A stretch of DNA of 64,000 nt from Symbiodinium sp. CCMP2592 (taxonomy: Eukaryota; Sar; Dinophyceae; Suessiales; Symbiodiniaceae). Positions within the stretch are counted from its first letter, which is position 1; each line of letters begins with the position of its first letter. The stretch spans positions 872,927 through 936,926 of the forward strand of contig CAJNDT010006202.1 in assembly GCA_905221615.1 (NCBI GenBank). Reading direction: 5' to 3'. The notes under the pieces were generated by a model. It had not been told where the DNA came from. It worked only from the letters and a program-made list of their open reading frames with translations, and ran no database searches. This document shows, in pieces, positions 26,446-47,107 of the stretch. The position numbers and the translations under genes were made by a program.

Positions 26446-28196
26446 CGTATACGTCTACATTTCCTGTTAGTGTTCATGGTTCGCGTGCTTCTATTGGTGG
26501 ATTACAGTGTAAAGGTTCAAGACAGGATTTGTGATTTGCTGGCTGATCCCAATGCTTCGGGAAGTTTCTTGTATGCGCAGGAGGTGCCACGATGTGTCCA
26601 GTGCCGCGGCTACTAGAATTTGCTGAAGGTTTGGTTTTCGAAACAGTTCACGCGCTTTGGATGTAGGCCTTATTGAAGCTCATGTTGTGAGCCAGCATCC
26701 CTTTGCACCACGACGAACCCTAAACCCTGTAAAGCTTCGTCTGCAGCGAACTTAGGAGGTGGCCCTTCGCGTCAAGTCTCCGGGGGGCCAAACATGCCAC
26801 TGCGCCAAGTATCCGGAGGGCCAAGCATCCCGCTCATCCCACTGGATGCTGAGGTTCCAAACTTGTCCTTCTGTTGGCTCAACATCGCATGCGACAGACC
26901 GATTTGCGCGGATCTTCGTCACTCCATAACTAATGTGGTGTCGGGTCATTGTAAGGCCTCGCAGGCCACCCCAAGGATTCGCGATTCTGTTTCAAAACTC
27001 GGACAGGCAACTTCTCCGCACAAAGGGCTTCGTACATCTCCATCTTTCGGCGGTGCGTTGGCCGATGACGAGCTCGGACCAATCAGGAGAGGTTCATATG
27101 CATCTCCAGAACTCCTTGGGTGACGGTGCTCCTGCGGACATTGTCGCTTGCGATAAGGGTAATTACGGATGACAAGGCTTATGTTGCTTCTGCCGTTGCT
27201 GGTGGTCCTGATGCATATTCATGCCCTAGCCGCTGCAGAATCCTTTTGGTTTTGCTGTATGTCTACATTGTAGTTCCATCCAGCACGTGCATCTGCAGAC
27301 GACGCAGGAGGGACTCCAAGCAAAAGAGTAACTTCGCTGCCACTATATGGGCTGTTTGTGCTTCCTACATCCCTGCAGGGACTTCTAAGACTATGGCATG
27401 CCGGGATCACAGACCAATAGGCAGGGGCCAGAAAATTAAGCAAGTGGTGGATTGCAGCTTGAAGTGTCTCGTTCTGCCCTCGGTTCTGTTCAGCTGGATG
27501 TTAGATGTATTCCTGGTGCCCTTGTTGCAGTCGGACCTTGATTCTCAAGGGTTTATGAGATGCAGGGTTGCAGACCTCCTGGACGTCAGATGCTACCCCC
27601 GAGCTGTTATATATGCTTGAACATCGTACACCGAGGTGCCAATTCCGAGCAAAGTCCCGCCAAGGTGCGATCCATAGAATACTATAGAAACATTTAACCT
27701 CGGTTCTCCTGAGCAGAAAGATGGTCTTGCATCATACCCACTATCATACCCCATCGACTCAAATCAGTCGTACTTGCAGCTGCTGTTCCTATCTTTCCGC
27801 ATCCTCGTCCAGTTTTTGACTTTTCGACCCCACTAAGGCGGAATCCGCAGCAACAATCTTCATCATCACATTCAGTTGCTGTACCGCCAGTTAGAATGAT
27901 CACTATCCCGTTTGCACATTGGTTCACAGCAGCTATGGCCCCGTCCCGAAGCCCGAATTAAGTACCACAACCACTCCCATACGAAGTATAGAATCAGTCA
28001 TAGCCACAACCTACCTTTGCCACGACTGATCTAGGTCCTGGCCTGGAATGCTTGCAAGCTTGGTGCAAACTCTGCGCATGCACCCCTTGATGTCTAGCTT
28101 CTTGACTCGAGACCTCTCCACGCCAGGAGAAGTCTCTCCAGTGTGCATGTGACTTATCGATACGTGTGTCGTGTTTCCAGAGATGTGTGGTCGCAG

Positions 28197-28300
28197 TAAT
28201 GTAGAGGCCTTAATACTTATAATAATTAGGGTTCGGGGAGCGCCTTATTAGAATCACAGTATTCCAAACCCTGTTCAAATCATTAAGGCCCCTACATTAT
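28197..28300. mobile_element. MITE-like family A copy
   Basis: TAATGTAGAGGCCTTAA and TTAAGGCCCCTACATTA are terminal inverted repeats. The left arm (AATAATTAGGGTTCGGGG) also mirrors the right arm (CCAAACCCTGTTCAAAT), showing that the element is a long palindrome. Confidence 0.85.
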
Positions 28301-28451
28301 ATCCTTGTAATAACCCTTATAGTAGCCCTTTTAGACCCCTTTAAAGGCACCTTCTATTACCATTCTGCATTGCAGGTGCTACACCGGACTAAATCTGATA
28401 CGGATGGCCTGGCAGACGATGAGCAGGGAAAAGCTGCTCCCAAGAGGACGA

Positions 28452-28596
28452 GATAGGGGCCTTAAGATTTAGAATAGGGTTCCCTTCAAAGGGTTCCTGA
28501 CAGGGATCTGCAGTAGGGTTCTACAGTATAGGAGCCGGTATAATGAGAATGGGGTTTGGGGCTAGATTATACTATAATTCTAACAAGGAGCCCCCG
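28452..28596. mobile_element. Composite or rearranged family A element
   Basis: It starts GATAGGGGCCTTAAGATTT, passes through GGGTTCC-type filler, and ends in an inverted family A core (GATTATACTATAATTCT, AAGGAGCCCCC). The right terminus is missing. It lies 150 bp from the intact copy. Confidence 0.6.
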
Positions 28597-29207
28597 GCCT
28601 GTTGCACGATTTTCGGCCCAGGTGGGTCCCTGCTTGTTTGTAGATGGAGGTTTGAGCGAAGGGCATCACGAGCTTGGGAAAGGTGCTGCATATTCGGTGC
28701 ATTTGTGGACTTCAAGTTGGCGGATGCAATTGCCTTGTCAGGACTGCTCAGCGAACAGGCCTTGTGGCACGCTCTTCTGGGATGCGGCAGTGTTGCAAAG
28801 GGCTTTTGGCACAGAGTCATATCTGTCAGGTACATCGCAAGAAACAGGTCGACTACCTTTGTATCATTTTGTAGCCAGTACGGTTTTGCAGGGTAATCCT
28901 CTGAATCATGCGAAGGCGGCATCACCAGCCGGCTGCACAAACGAGCGATGCTGGGTGGGATGAAACCTTTGCAGATGGCTGCTCGGTTGATACGGGCTAT
29001 TTCTTCGCGGATCACACAGGCGAAGGTGATGGGCACTTTGCCACGGATCTCAGATCCTAGGCCAGGTGCAAATCGAACCTTTGCGGCGCCTAGTCATACT
29101 TCTGCATCGTTTTGACCTGTGACGGCGGCAAGTACTAATAAGCTCGCTTGAACCATAGTTGATTGTCCTCTATATGCTTCGGCTTAAAGGATGGACAAGC
29201 GTCGCAG

Positions 29208-29244
<37 letters not shown>

Positions 29245-29976
29245 TTCGGTTACATTGTTGTACAGGCATGCATGTTACAGGCTGCTTCTCAGCCGTGCTT
29301 GCCGTAGACCTTATATCGTTTGAGATGATGTTGTGACGATCGCCAGTAACATCTCTGGGTGTGGGGGCAAGGGCCGGCGCACGCCTGGAGGCCGTATCCC
29401 CAGCCTGCCTCGAAGAACATGGGGACCTGAATAATCAGTGAGGAGATCACCATATAGTCCCTATATTATAAGTATAGTGCAATATTCACCGGTATCCCTG
29501 TTTGAAAGCATGAGGCCGCCCATGTTGCTTATAGCGACCCTGCCTCGATGTTCCCTTCTTTCGCGGTGTCCAAACAACTTGGTATCATGGTACAGGTCTG
29601 TGCGTATGTATGTACATATATATATATATATATACATACATATGTATATGCATGCACACATCTTGTTGAATAGTATGTTCCGGCGAAGAACTGCAATGAT
29701 CTTGGTGAAACTGCGAATTGAATGTGAATGTTTGAGCAGCAACGAGGACTGTGACAAGGTCGTCGCTGACTCCTGGCAATGAAGTTGCAAGGCATCGTTG
29801 GTGTGCGTAATGTTTCTTTCGTTTCGATTCTTCGGCATGCTTCATTATTTTCGTTGCAGAACCCGTAGCAAAGCTGGATAGACAGTTCTCGCTACCTGCA
29901 CGGGAGAATGCAGTCGCATGCAGTGGTTCAGCGCAGCTCTCGACCGATCGAGTCCTTAAGCCATGGGTATTCCAAG
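28597..29976. other. No exon recognised upstream of the kinase
   Basis: The start codon and N-terminal exons of the kinase that follows should lie here or further upstream, but none could be recognised. The stretch contains a GA microsatellite (29210-29242), a family A end fragment (29452-29476) and a TA/CATA tract (29606-29660). Confidence 0.5.
29210..29242. repeat. (GA)n microsatellite
   Basis: About 16 uninterrupted GA units. Confidence 0.95.
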
Positions 29977-38306
<8,330 letters not shown>

Positions 38307-39792
38307 GTCTGTTTATTAGTCACCTTACCGAACATGTGTTCACTGCAAAGACGTATGCATATGCACGTGCCTACCTGTTTATGCACCCTAGTTCCTGCAC
38401 CCGTGTTCAGGCACTGAACACATGCACGCAAGTGGAGGGAGACACTCACACACGTATACATGTGCACATGTGTAGAAATTTATACACATGTATATGCATA
38501 TGTACGTGTACATAAGGTACCCAGACATATTGTAAACAAGTAGAAGTCTGCGTGTGTGTGTACACCTGCAGGCAGCACAGCATGCATACGTGTATGCACA
38601 TACAAACATTTGCACATACTTACCTACCTACATGCTTACCCATGTACCTGCCTGCATGCTTGCATGCATGCATACATGCATAAGAATACCTGCATGTTGA
38701 GGTAAGTGCAGTTTGTGGGCACCGACTGCGCTCTAAAATTGCAGAACACAGAAACTGCTGTCCGAAAGTTCGGTGGCAGCTGTCGGCTTACGGGCTAGTT
38801 GCATATTCCTGAGAGTTACAATGCACGCAGATATGTGTATATATATATATACCCATACATATATATATATATATGTATGCACATTGCATATGCATGTACT
38901 AAGTCGTACAGTTTGATCTCAATCGTGCTGTTTAGGAAAATTTGCCAAGCTTTACCCTTGACACGCTGCGGCCTGGATTTCCTGGCTTCTGTTACTGTTG
39001 CTGTGTTGAGCTGCTGTAGCTTTGTATTCTTTGGTGTCAAGACAAGTTGCCTTACGGTCTTGCTTCTGACTGGAAGCCCATTATCCAACAGAGAAGCATG
39101 GATCAGCAGCTGCGATAGACTTGGTGAGGATGATTTCGGACGCCAGCCGAGCCCTAGCCGCCCCAGGTCACAAAGGCTCAAGAAACCACCGGAACCGAGG
39201 ATCCTGCCCACCGAGAACTTCTTCGAGACGCTGCCGGCGCTTCGGGTCTCGGGATCCTGGCACCGAGCCTGCAAGAGCTGCAACATGTAGGCCTTTGTTG
39301 TCTTTTTCATGTGCTTCGGGTTGCAGATGGGGCCGCGATAGAGCATGCATGCTCGGCTGCTTATGCGAAGTTTTTAGAGGTTTTCCAGCTCCATTTCACT
39401 GAAGGAGGTGCATCTGCCGGTCACGAGGAAACCCGTCTTTACGTGTTGAAAGGTTTAGAGGCTTAGAGCCGAGATAAACCTCCTGCTATTGTCATGTTTC
39501 ACTTAATACCGACTTCTGGTAAGATCAACGGGCCATTTTGCAGCCGTTGGAACCTGCATCGCCACAATCTGCGGCCCTTAACCATCACAGCATTGCAACT
39601 GCAGCCCAGATGTGAACCCCACGCACTTCACCTTTGACATCTCCATCTGATATGATGACTGAGCTTGTTCTACTTGTCTGTCTCCCCCCCTGCTGATTCA
39701 AGCCCAAACCGACTGGCCCGACTGGCCTGCTGATGAACCTGTGCAATCAGACGCCTCGCCCGGATTGCCCGAGCTGCGAGAGTCGAAACCCA
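38307..39792. other. No exon recognised after kinase subdomain IX
   Basis: The C-terminal lobe of the kinase should continue downstream. A segment at 39042-39123 ends at a plausible GT donor and encodes TSCLTVLLLTGSPLSN, but exon J already supplies that part of the domain. At 39163-39460 a 99-codon open segment follows an AG|G acceptor without a recognisable motif. CATA/TA tracts are near 38450-38680 and 38830-38880. Confidence 0.4.
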
Positions 39793-39869
39793 CCTAAAGT
39801 ATTCATCGTAGTTCCTTTTTTAATCCTACAAGGTAACCCCCAAAACGAACTACAATGGAGACTTTAGCC
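39793..39869. mobile_element. Palindromic element, family D, short copy
   Basis: CCTAAAGTATTCATCGTAGT and ACTACAATGGAGACTTTAG are inverted ends. The inner part is shortened compared with the 16132 copy. Confidence 0.8.
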
Positions 39870-39964
39870 ATGTTGCTGAAGCCAAGGTGCCTTTCACTGT
39901 CGGAGCCCTGCGACCCGTCACGGCAGTTGTGGCATGACAGGGCGGGTCTTAAGTCCCATAATAG

Positions 39965-40073
39965 ATGGGTAGTTGTCAAAATTAAGGTCCCTTTTTGGGT
40001 ACCCTAAATGATCGGTGCCGTATTTTTTGTAATAGGGACCCAAAAAGGGACCATAATTTTGACAACCACCCAG
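39965..40073. mobile_element. Palindromic MITE-like element, family C copy 1
   Basis: GGGTAGTTGTCAAAATTAAG with CCCTTTTTGGG mirrors CCCAAAAAGGGACC with TAATTTTGACAACCACCC. The element at 63582-63692 is a close relative in the same orientation. Confidence 0.9.
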
Positions 40074-43000
40074 ATGTTAGGGTGTATGGGGTTTACGGCT
40101 TTAGGGGTTATAGGGTCAATATATGTTCAGTAGATTGAGGAACCCAAGTGCAGTTTTAGTAGGATCTTTGCTAGAAGTAGTGATATGGGGTTGAGGATGG
40201 TGGTTGCATCCCGTAGCCGTAGTTCACCATGTGGTTGGTTGTCAAAGCCCTTGCCTGCCCCTTTTTGGGTCAGGATGGTGAAGGCTGTGATGGCGAAGCA
40301 GCAAAGCATGTTCCTGATTTCGAATGTCATTGTCTTTGAGCACAGATTAGCTTCACGAAGTTCGTCCTTCGTATGCTACTGCGACTTCAACCATCGTGTT
40401 CAAGCTTTCGCAGAGGCGAGGCAGGTCGGGGTGTGGCGCTGAGGCAAGTCGGTACTGCGCCAATGCTTGACGATCGACCCAATCTGGAGACCGGCTGCGA
40501 CGACCATTATGCTGCATGAGCCTTGCCGTTAGTTTAGGGTTTTGTTGGGGGTGTTTGGGGTTTAAAGCGTGGTTTGGCATTTTGGCCACAGACATTTCTC
40601 ATCTTTTTCAGGTAGTTGGGGTTCGCCGTGCCAAACTCCTGCACCTCCTGTTCACAGAACCCAGATTGTTATATATCACATCAAGTATATATAGGTCATG
40701 CTTTTGACCTGGGAATTCGAAGTTGCTTGCTCAGGAGTGGTTCTGGATGCAGTAAGATGCCGCGCAGCAGCAGTGGAAGGGGGAGCTGGGGAGCTGGGCT
40801 GGGAAACGGATCTGGAGTCTAGAGTCGGACATTCTAGCCGTGTTCCTTGCTGCTGCAGTGTGCTCCTCGAGCCTACTGGCCTCATTTGGCCTCATGAACT
40901 TCGACTGGGATCAAGTAAGCTAGGCTTTGTCTAGGTTGGGTTTCGACTTTAGAGTCTGGGGTGAAGGGTTACTGCACGCTCTCCAGCTTGCACATCTGTC
41001 CTCTGAACCAAAATCACCCAAACCGGAAAAAAACGGTGCTTGCATTCAGAGTGCTTGGCCCTAGAGGTCCCGCCAGATGATCGCCTGAAAGGACCGCAGC
41101 AGTGCGGTGGGAGCTGCTGGGTTCGGGATCTAGGGCCAGTCAGCCGGCATGACGGCAGTACTGGCCTGAACCAAAGGGCTGAACAAGCGGCTCTATACAA
41201 AGGCTTTCAGACTTTGCTTCTAGTTGGAAGTAAGGTGGGCAAGAGGCAAAATCTAGCGTGAGCATCGAATATTATCATGCGATGATACGGCTGTAGCGTA
41301 CCTGAGGCCACACGGAAAACTCGACAGTTTGGAGGCGGAGGACTTAGACATAAGATGTTCAACGTTGCTGAACACAACCTCAACCTTAAGCCCAGCAGTG
41401 CCCAGCAGTACGCCAAGGACCCGATGATATGATCAGCACTATGGTATGCCACTGTAGCATCAAGCTCGAGTACATCCTGCAACCCAGGAGTGCACATACA
41501 AGCATCGACCCCCACAAAGAGACTTGAGAAGAGTATAGGTCAGTGCAGTACCTAGCCCATTAATTACGCTATGTCCTCACTGTCGTCTAGATGTATCTGC
41601 GGCCGTGTGATGCGCCGACTTGAACAAAAGACTCCGAGTCTCGGCTTCAGTTGCCAGGCCCCGGTACACGTGAGCGTGTACATGGTGAGCAGACAAAGAC
41701 TGGACTGACAGCAAAATACGTGCTTTGCGGTCGGGCTTCTTCGCAGTCGCTGCACAGATCCTCATGCTTTCGCCAACGATTCTGCAAAGAACCACTCCTG
41801 AAGAATGCTTTGAACACAATCTTGTGACCAGAGCACAAACTTACAAATTGGGCGAAGCAGCGGCCGATCGCATAGCATGAGGCAGTTTGTACATATCGGA
41901 GAACCCCAACTGCTCACTGAGTGGTCGGGGTCCCATGCGTCGGCGCAATAGGCCGTTTGGCACTGAGTAGTAGGGCAAAGAAGTCCTGCATTTCATGCTA
42001 CTATCTGCCGGCTGGAGCTTCGCTGGCATAAAGCCATGTCTTGACGCTTCCGTGATGCTGCGAACATGCCACGAGAACCTCCTCGACCTGCTGCACACAG
42101 CTTGCCAACGGCTGTCGCTTTAGAGCCGTCTGAAAAAGTTCCTAAACCCTAAAACCCTAAAATCCTAAACCCTAACCCCTATATGCGGGCCTCGTCCTTG
42201 CTAGGTAGGAGGGAACAAAACCCTTAAAAAGGGCTTCAGCTCATCTTGAGCTGCCCTACCCCAGGGCCGGGCACAGGGTACATGAGCCTTGCTTGCGGAA
42301 GTTTCGTGGAGTGACTTCTGAGGCTACGCGTGCACATCTTACACGGTTTAAGGGTTTGTAGGGTTTATAGGGCTTATTGGGTTTATAGGGTTTAGGGTTT
42401 CGGGATTTATACCTGCATCGGAGAGAGTGGAGATTGAAATCAGATGTTGCAAGTGACCGCAGCGTCCGATTTGTGGTGAGCCCTTCAAATCAACCAAACG
42501 AATCCACTCCGGTGACGAATGGAAGCAAGGTGCTGGTGCTTGTTGGAATTCGAAACCACATCCTGAATCCGGACTCAGCTATAAATTATGTCCGACTCTG
42601 GCGCATGATAAACGGCTATTTTATGATCTACAGGCGTAGCAGGGAAGTGCGCGTTTGGGATGGAATCCTCACCTGTCACAGCCAGGCAGCCCAACGACTG
42701 GCAGAAGGCATAGCATGCTGCAGATGATGCAAGCTGCGACATATGAGGAGGTCCGCATCGCTCAGTTCTAGGTTCCAGGCCGTACTGCAAAACCTGTACC
42801 GGTTGGAGGGCTCATAGACTTTACACAGCCGACAAGGAGACCTTTGTTCCGAAGTGACCAACCCGTCTTGGCTCTGACTTCTGAGGCCATGAGGTCTAGC
42901 CGCACTTACCATGGCATATCTTGAGTTTAAAGTTCTCAGAACCCTAAATCGTGCTGCAAGTGCCTGGAGGTCAAGGTATATAGTTGCTCTTGACGCGCTT

Positions 43001-43184
43001 CAACTGCCTCTAACCTAGACAGGTCTTGGCAAATATGTCCTAGACTTGAGGTACACGTCTACATCGAGCTATTAAGTTGATGCAGGTGTCACCGCTCCCC
43101 AAAAGACTTTTACGACAGGGTGGTGCGCCGGAGTCCATCTTGGCGCTGCAGGCAGACCGGCCCAAGGGGTTCGCCTTAGGGTTG
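40074..43184. other. No gene recognised
   Basis: Open frames occur on both strands but none carries a secure motif. A minus-strand frame at 41207-41515 vaguely recalls a decayed non-LTR reverse transcriptase (LGLRLRL...ILCLSPPPP) but lacks the catalytic YxDD. Telomere-like arrays occupy 42141-42405. Confidence 0.45.
42141..42405. repeat. Paired inverted telomere-like arrays
   Basis: CCCTAAA-type units at 42141-42180 and TTTAGGG-type units at 42345-42405 face each other across about 165 bp. The layout matches that at 15936-16130. Confidence 0.75.
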
Positions 43185-43296
43185 TAATATAGGGCCCTTA
43201 ATGATTAGATCAGGGTTTTGGGGATCCTTATTATAATTACAGTTATAGTATAATATACCCCCAAACCCTATTCCAATTGGTAAGGCCCCTACATTA
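43185..43296. mobile_element. MITE-like family A, full-length copy
   Basis: TAATATAGGGCCCTTAATGA and TTGGTAAGGCCCCTACATTA are the ends. AGGGTTTTGGGGATCC at the left mirrors CCCCCAAACCCTATTCC at the right. A direct repeat of about 17 bp (ATTAGGTGGGTATCTT/C) begins at its right end and occurs twice. Confidence 0.88.
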
Positions 43297-44489
43297 GGTG
43301 GGTATCTCATTAGGTGGGTATCTTCTGGTTGAAGCACGGCCTCGGCGTAGAACGCAGCAGTATCTTATGTAGTGGGATAGAAGAGCCTATAATCTCTGCC
43401 ATTTCTATCCCAGAAAGGGTTATGGCTTTGTTGGGGGGGGTTCGAAGGGCTGCGGCACTGACCTGACCGTTGCTAATCAGGGCTGATCCTGAGGATGCTT
43501 CTGTACACTGTCAGGGTAGCATTTTTCTCGTCGAGACCAATTGTGGTCTGGTTTGTGTGATGCTAGTCAAGATGCTGCTCGTCACCGTAGAGCAAATAGA
43601 GTCGTTGCATGTCGTTGTCCCTCCCTCGTGAAGAACATCAGTCGCAGCAGTCATAGTTAGTGGGCCCAGGGTTCTGAAGCAAACACATCCAAGACAGACA
43701 AACGGGACAGCCAGGGACGGGCAAGCCAATGTAGACACACATGCTACAACTCCCGTTTCGTTACTACATAGTACTTTACCAGTGTAGGAAATGTGCCCTC
43801 GAATTGAAAAGTAGCGAAGTGAGACAATGGAAAATTACGAAATAAAGTCGACGCATGTGTACATGCATTTCCGTCGCATGGATTCGGCTCGGCCTTGACA
43901 TGGAATCCAACACCTTCTCCAGGAAATCAGCGCCGCCGCCACCCAAGTTTGCGAGGCACATCCGCTGATATTCGGAGGGCACGATCCAGAAGCGAAGGAA
44001 CAGTTGGCATGACATTGTTTCCGCCTTGGTTCAGGTTACAAAGGTTGGGAGGAGGGAACTGGGACTGCACCTGCTGCATTGGGCTTTCGACACCTTGTCG
44101 TTACATGGACAGGCGATGTCCAGCCTGTTGACGACAGCGGAGAGCATGTGCTCAAAAGCGTGCCGAGCTCAAGTTGTCAGCTGTATCGAAAAGATAATTA
44201 CCCTCGTATCTTTGTGTCTACTCTGATGGTTCTTGGTTTGAGTGATGCTGCTTTGGTCTTGGGTTGTAGAAGTGCGCAGCATGTAGGTCATATGCGTTTA
44301 GATAGGCTTCGAATTTCGGGACAGAAGTGGGGCTGTAGGATTCTACTTTGACCATGGCAGGAGGTGGATTCGCGGTGATGCTTGGTGATGCCATCGGCGT
44401 CCAGTGTACAGCAGCTTATTGCATCCAAAGGCAATGTTCCTGTTTCAAGCCTGTCAGTCTTGAACACCTATGTCCAAAACCGTTGGAGT
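43297..44489. other. No gene recognised
   Basis: Open stretches around 43890-44220 on both strands look moderately protein-like (for example ANLGGGGADFLEKVLDSM on the minus strand) but no family or splice partner could be found. Confidence 0.4.
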
Positions 44490-44582
44490 ACTATAGGGGC
44501 CCTATTTTCTACCAATACTATATCCTGGGGGGGCTCCTTATTCAAATTATAGTAGAATGACCCCACAACCATATTCTTAGTA
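44490..44582. mobile_element. MITE-like family A copy, right end truncated
   Basis: ACTATAGGGGCCCT, ACCAATACTATATCCTGGGG, CTCCTTATTCAAATTATAGT and CCACAACCATATTCTTAG are in the usual order. The right terminal repeat is missing. Confidence 0.8.
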
Positions 44583-47044
44583 GCCGCGCGAATTTCGCGA
44601 CAACCGCAATTCGAGTGTTCAGCCTGGGCGTTGGGCCCTTGCCCCCGCACCATGGTCGGAGTCTATTTGCTCACAATTCCCAATATTCTTTTGGGGCTTC
44701 CTTACCTGTGGATCCAAAAACCTCCCGTTTTAATGGTCGGACCCACTAATCAAGGGGTCATAAACTACTAATTCGTAGGGTTTGGGGATACAGGTATTGT
44801 CGTTATAGTATCATGATGCGTAGGCAAAGTTTCCCTAAGGCTTGGATTTGCCTGACATGCATTTCTTGAGGCCACATGATTTCATCGAGGATGTGTTCTC
44901 CCTCAGAGAGATCGGGGCCGAAGCAACGAAGCCGTGACCTTATCTTCACACAGATCATCAGCATCGCCATTTTCGGCATCAGCATCATCACCAACTTGAG
45001 CTGGCTGGCATCTTCGTCTGCAGAAACACATCGCAAGCATCACTTCATCGTCATCGCAACCACCAACACCGGCCGCAACGCCGATCTCGGCACAGTGGCT
45101 CTCATATCTCTCATATAGTAGGAGTGATGACATAACTATGTTGACAGAATTGGTGCTATCCCAGTAGGAGGAAGGTCAAAGCCTGAGCCAGTAAAAGTAG
45201 TAAGTGTAGGAATTACAGTAACACCAGTCGTAGAGGTGGACGTTGTATGCGCACCAGCAGGAGATTCGGCATCAGCGACCGTAAAGCTGATACGGCGTGT
45301 GCTGAGACCAGCACTCCCACATGCAAAGCCATAGCAGCGAACGTATTTGCAAGCGACCGCCTCCATTGAGTAAACCCGCGCAATGTCACCATGCTACCGG
45401 TGATGTAGATGCTGTTCTTTATTGCGTGACAGTGCTGCTTGTGATGATGATGATGATGGTGACGATGGTGATGGTGATAGTCATGGTAATGGTGATACTC
45501 AATGATGTCGATCGTGATGTTCATCTTGTTGTTGAGACTATATGGGTTCCGGCTTCATGGATTCACACAGCCAAGGTTCAGGGATGTAACGCCGGTGGGG
45601 AGTCACCGACGTGAACACACTCTTGTAAGAGGGATTAGGTGTATGATCACTTAAGAAAGTCTCTGGCTGCAGAAACCATAGGCAGACCTCACGACCCGTG
45701 CAGTGGCGTGGTCAGCGTAGATTTGCACACGCACACACACGCAGACTCATTTACATTTGTGTTAAGGGCACAGTACTGCATGTAGGCGTGTGCATGTATG
45801 TATGTATGCATGTATGTATGTATGTCTGTATGTATGTTTGCATGTGAGCGTGTATATGTGTATGTATGTATGTATGTATGTATGTTTGCATGTAATATAT
45901 GTATATATGTATGTATGTACGTACGTAGGTATGTATGTATGTATGTACTTATTGTACATTGATATTGGGGGGGGGGTTGTATGGTGTGGTGTGGTGTGGC
46001 GATACCAGATGTCTATTGCATCATGCTGTGTTTTATTATGTCGTGTTCTGCACAGTTCCGTTATGTGTTTCATGGTGTACCAGGCTATGTTACGCCAATG
46101 TATGCCATGCTGTGCAATTTCATCGTATGTAATGTTACCACACTGTGCTATGTCAAATGCTTATGTACATGCTAAACCTAACGCCCACCTTAAAGTTAAT
46201 CTCAAACTAATGTACTAGTAGTTTTATGCAGTTGTATTGTCGGCTTGCAGGGTGACGACGACTCTCGCAGAGCCTGTGCCGCCCGCCACAGAGGCCTCGA
46301 GAAAGCCACAAGACCGGATGAACAACTTCGCGGTTGCCGATTGTGCCCTAACGCCTGAACTCAAGCCATGGTGTAGCCCTTTAGAGGAGCAGGGTCGAGG
46401 GCTAGGCATTCGGAAGCGGAGATTTCATGCTGACTGCTACAGAGCGGCCCTCATTTGCCTGATAAAGGCAGGTTCGGATCTCCTCCATGTGAGACGTCTT
46501 GTGGTCCAGCCCGTTCCACTCGCAGCATCCTTCCGGTCGTTTCCGTGTAGTGGAACGTGCATCTGATGCAGATGAACTAGGCTTGCCGTAGAACTGGGAA
46601 GTCGGAAGTGCTGAAATCCACCCCGCAGAGCAAGGTCGACGAACTTGCCGGAGCTGTCAGGGGCCGGCATACCACAAGCGCCAAACTTCAAACCGAGAGC
46701 CGTAGCCCGCAAGTCGACCAACTTAAAGGGCGCCAAACGCCATAAACCTTTGCAGGTGACCTACACCGACACCACCCTCGCCGGCACCTCAGAAAGCTGG
46801 AATTTCTTGGGTATAGGGTGAAAGCCGACCTCGTAGCAGCTGAGTCGGCGTAGGCAGCCTTCAAAATTAGGTTTGTTGGTTCATCGAGCATGATCTTCTC
46901 GGCCGGGAGTCACTCGGAGTCGACTAGGGCTTTGCAGTTGGGCACAGCAGCACTCCAGCCAAGCAGTATAGACGCGGCGGCCGATGCTTTCTCAATCTTG
47001 TAACTCTGCGATAACAGATCCCGAAACCCTTTTGTATGTATTGC
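44583..47044. other. No gene recognised
   Basis: The region carries a GATGAT/GTGATG tract (45435-45510) and a long ATGT tract (45793-45950). An open + segment at 46250-46566 follows an AG|G acceptor (gcttgcag|GGTGAC) and includes an ankyrin-like stretch (AALICLIKAGSDLLHV). It is too short and isolated to call. Confidence 0.4.
45793..45950. repeat. (ATGT)n tract with variants
   Basis: About 35 units of ATGT with GTGT, ACGT and TTGC variants. The reverse strand reads as an artefactual YIHTYIHT peptide. Confidence 0.92.
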
Positions 47045-47107
47045 GGCCCCATGTACTTCGATATACCCCTAAAGCCAACCTGTTCAAATTATGAAGGCCC
47101 TATTACA
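47045..47107. mobile_element. MITE-like family A, right-end fragment
   Basis: ATATACCCCTAAAGCCAACC, TGTTCAAATTATGAAGGCCC and TATTACA correspond to the right arm only. Confidence 0.65.

Larger units (their letters stand above)
20573..28196. other. No gene recognised; repeats and short open frames
   Basis: No domain could be assigned to any open frame (longest about 202 codons, minus, 23788-24396). Visible structure: a GGGTTT-rich degenerate block and inverted repeat (21960-22455), a tandem duplication (22976-23040), CA/GA repeats (23386-23426), a run of about 16 G (25726-25741), and TA/ATAC tracts (26268-26445). Confidence 0.5.

Noticed and set aside
39042..39123. Alternative kinase subdomain IX exon (TSCLTVLLLTGSPLSN)
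   Set aside because: It looks kinase-like and ends at a good GT donor. However, the exon at 38244 (VWGCGLCVYFMLAGRLPW) fills this part of the domain far better and joins in phase to the APE exon.
41207..42098. Decayed non-LTR retrotransposon reverse transcriptase on the minus strand
   Set aside because: Scattered similarity (LGLRLRL, ILCLSPPPP) without the catalytic YxDD or a continuous frame. A profile search would be needed; by eye it is not enough.
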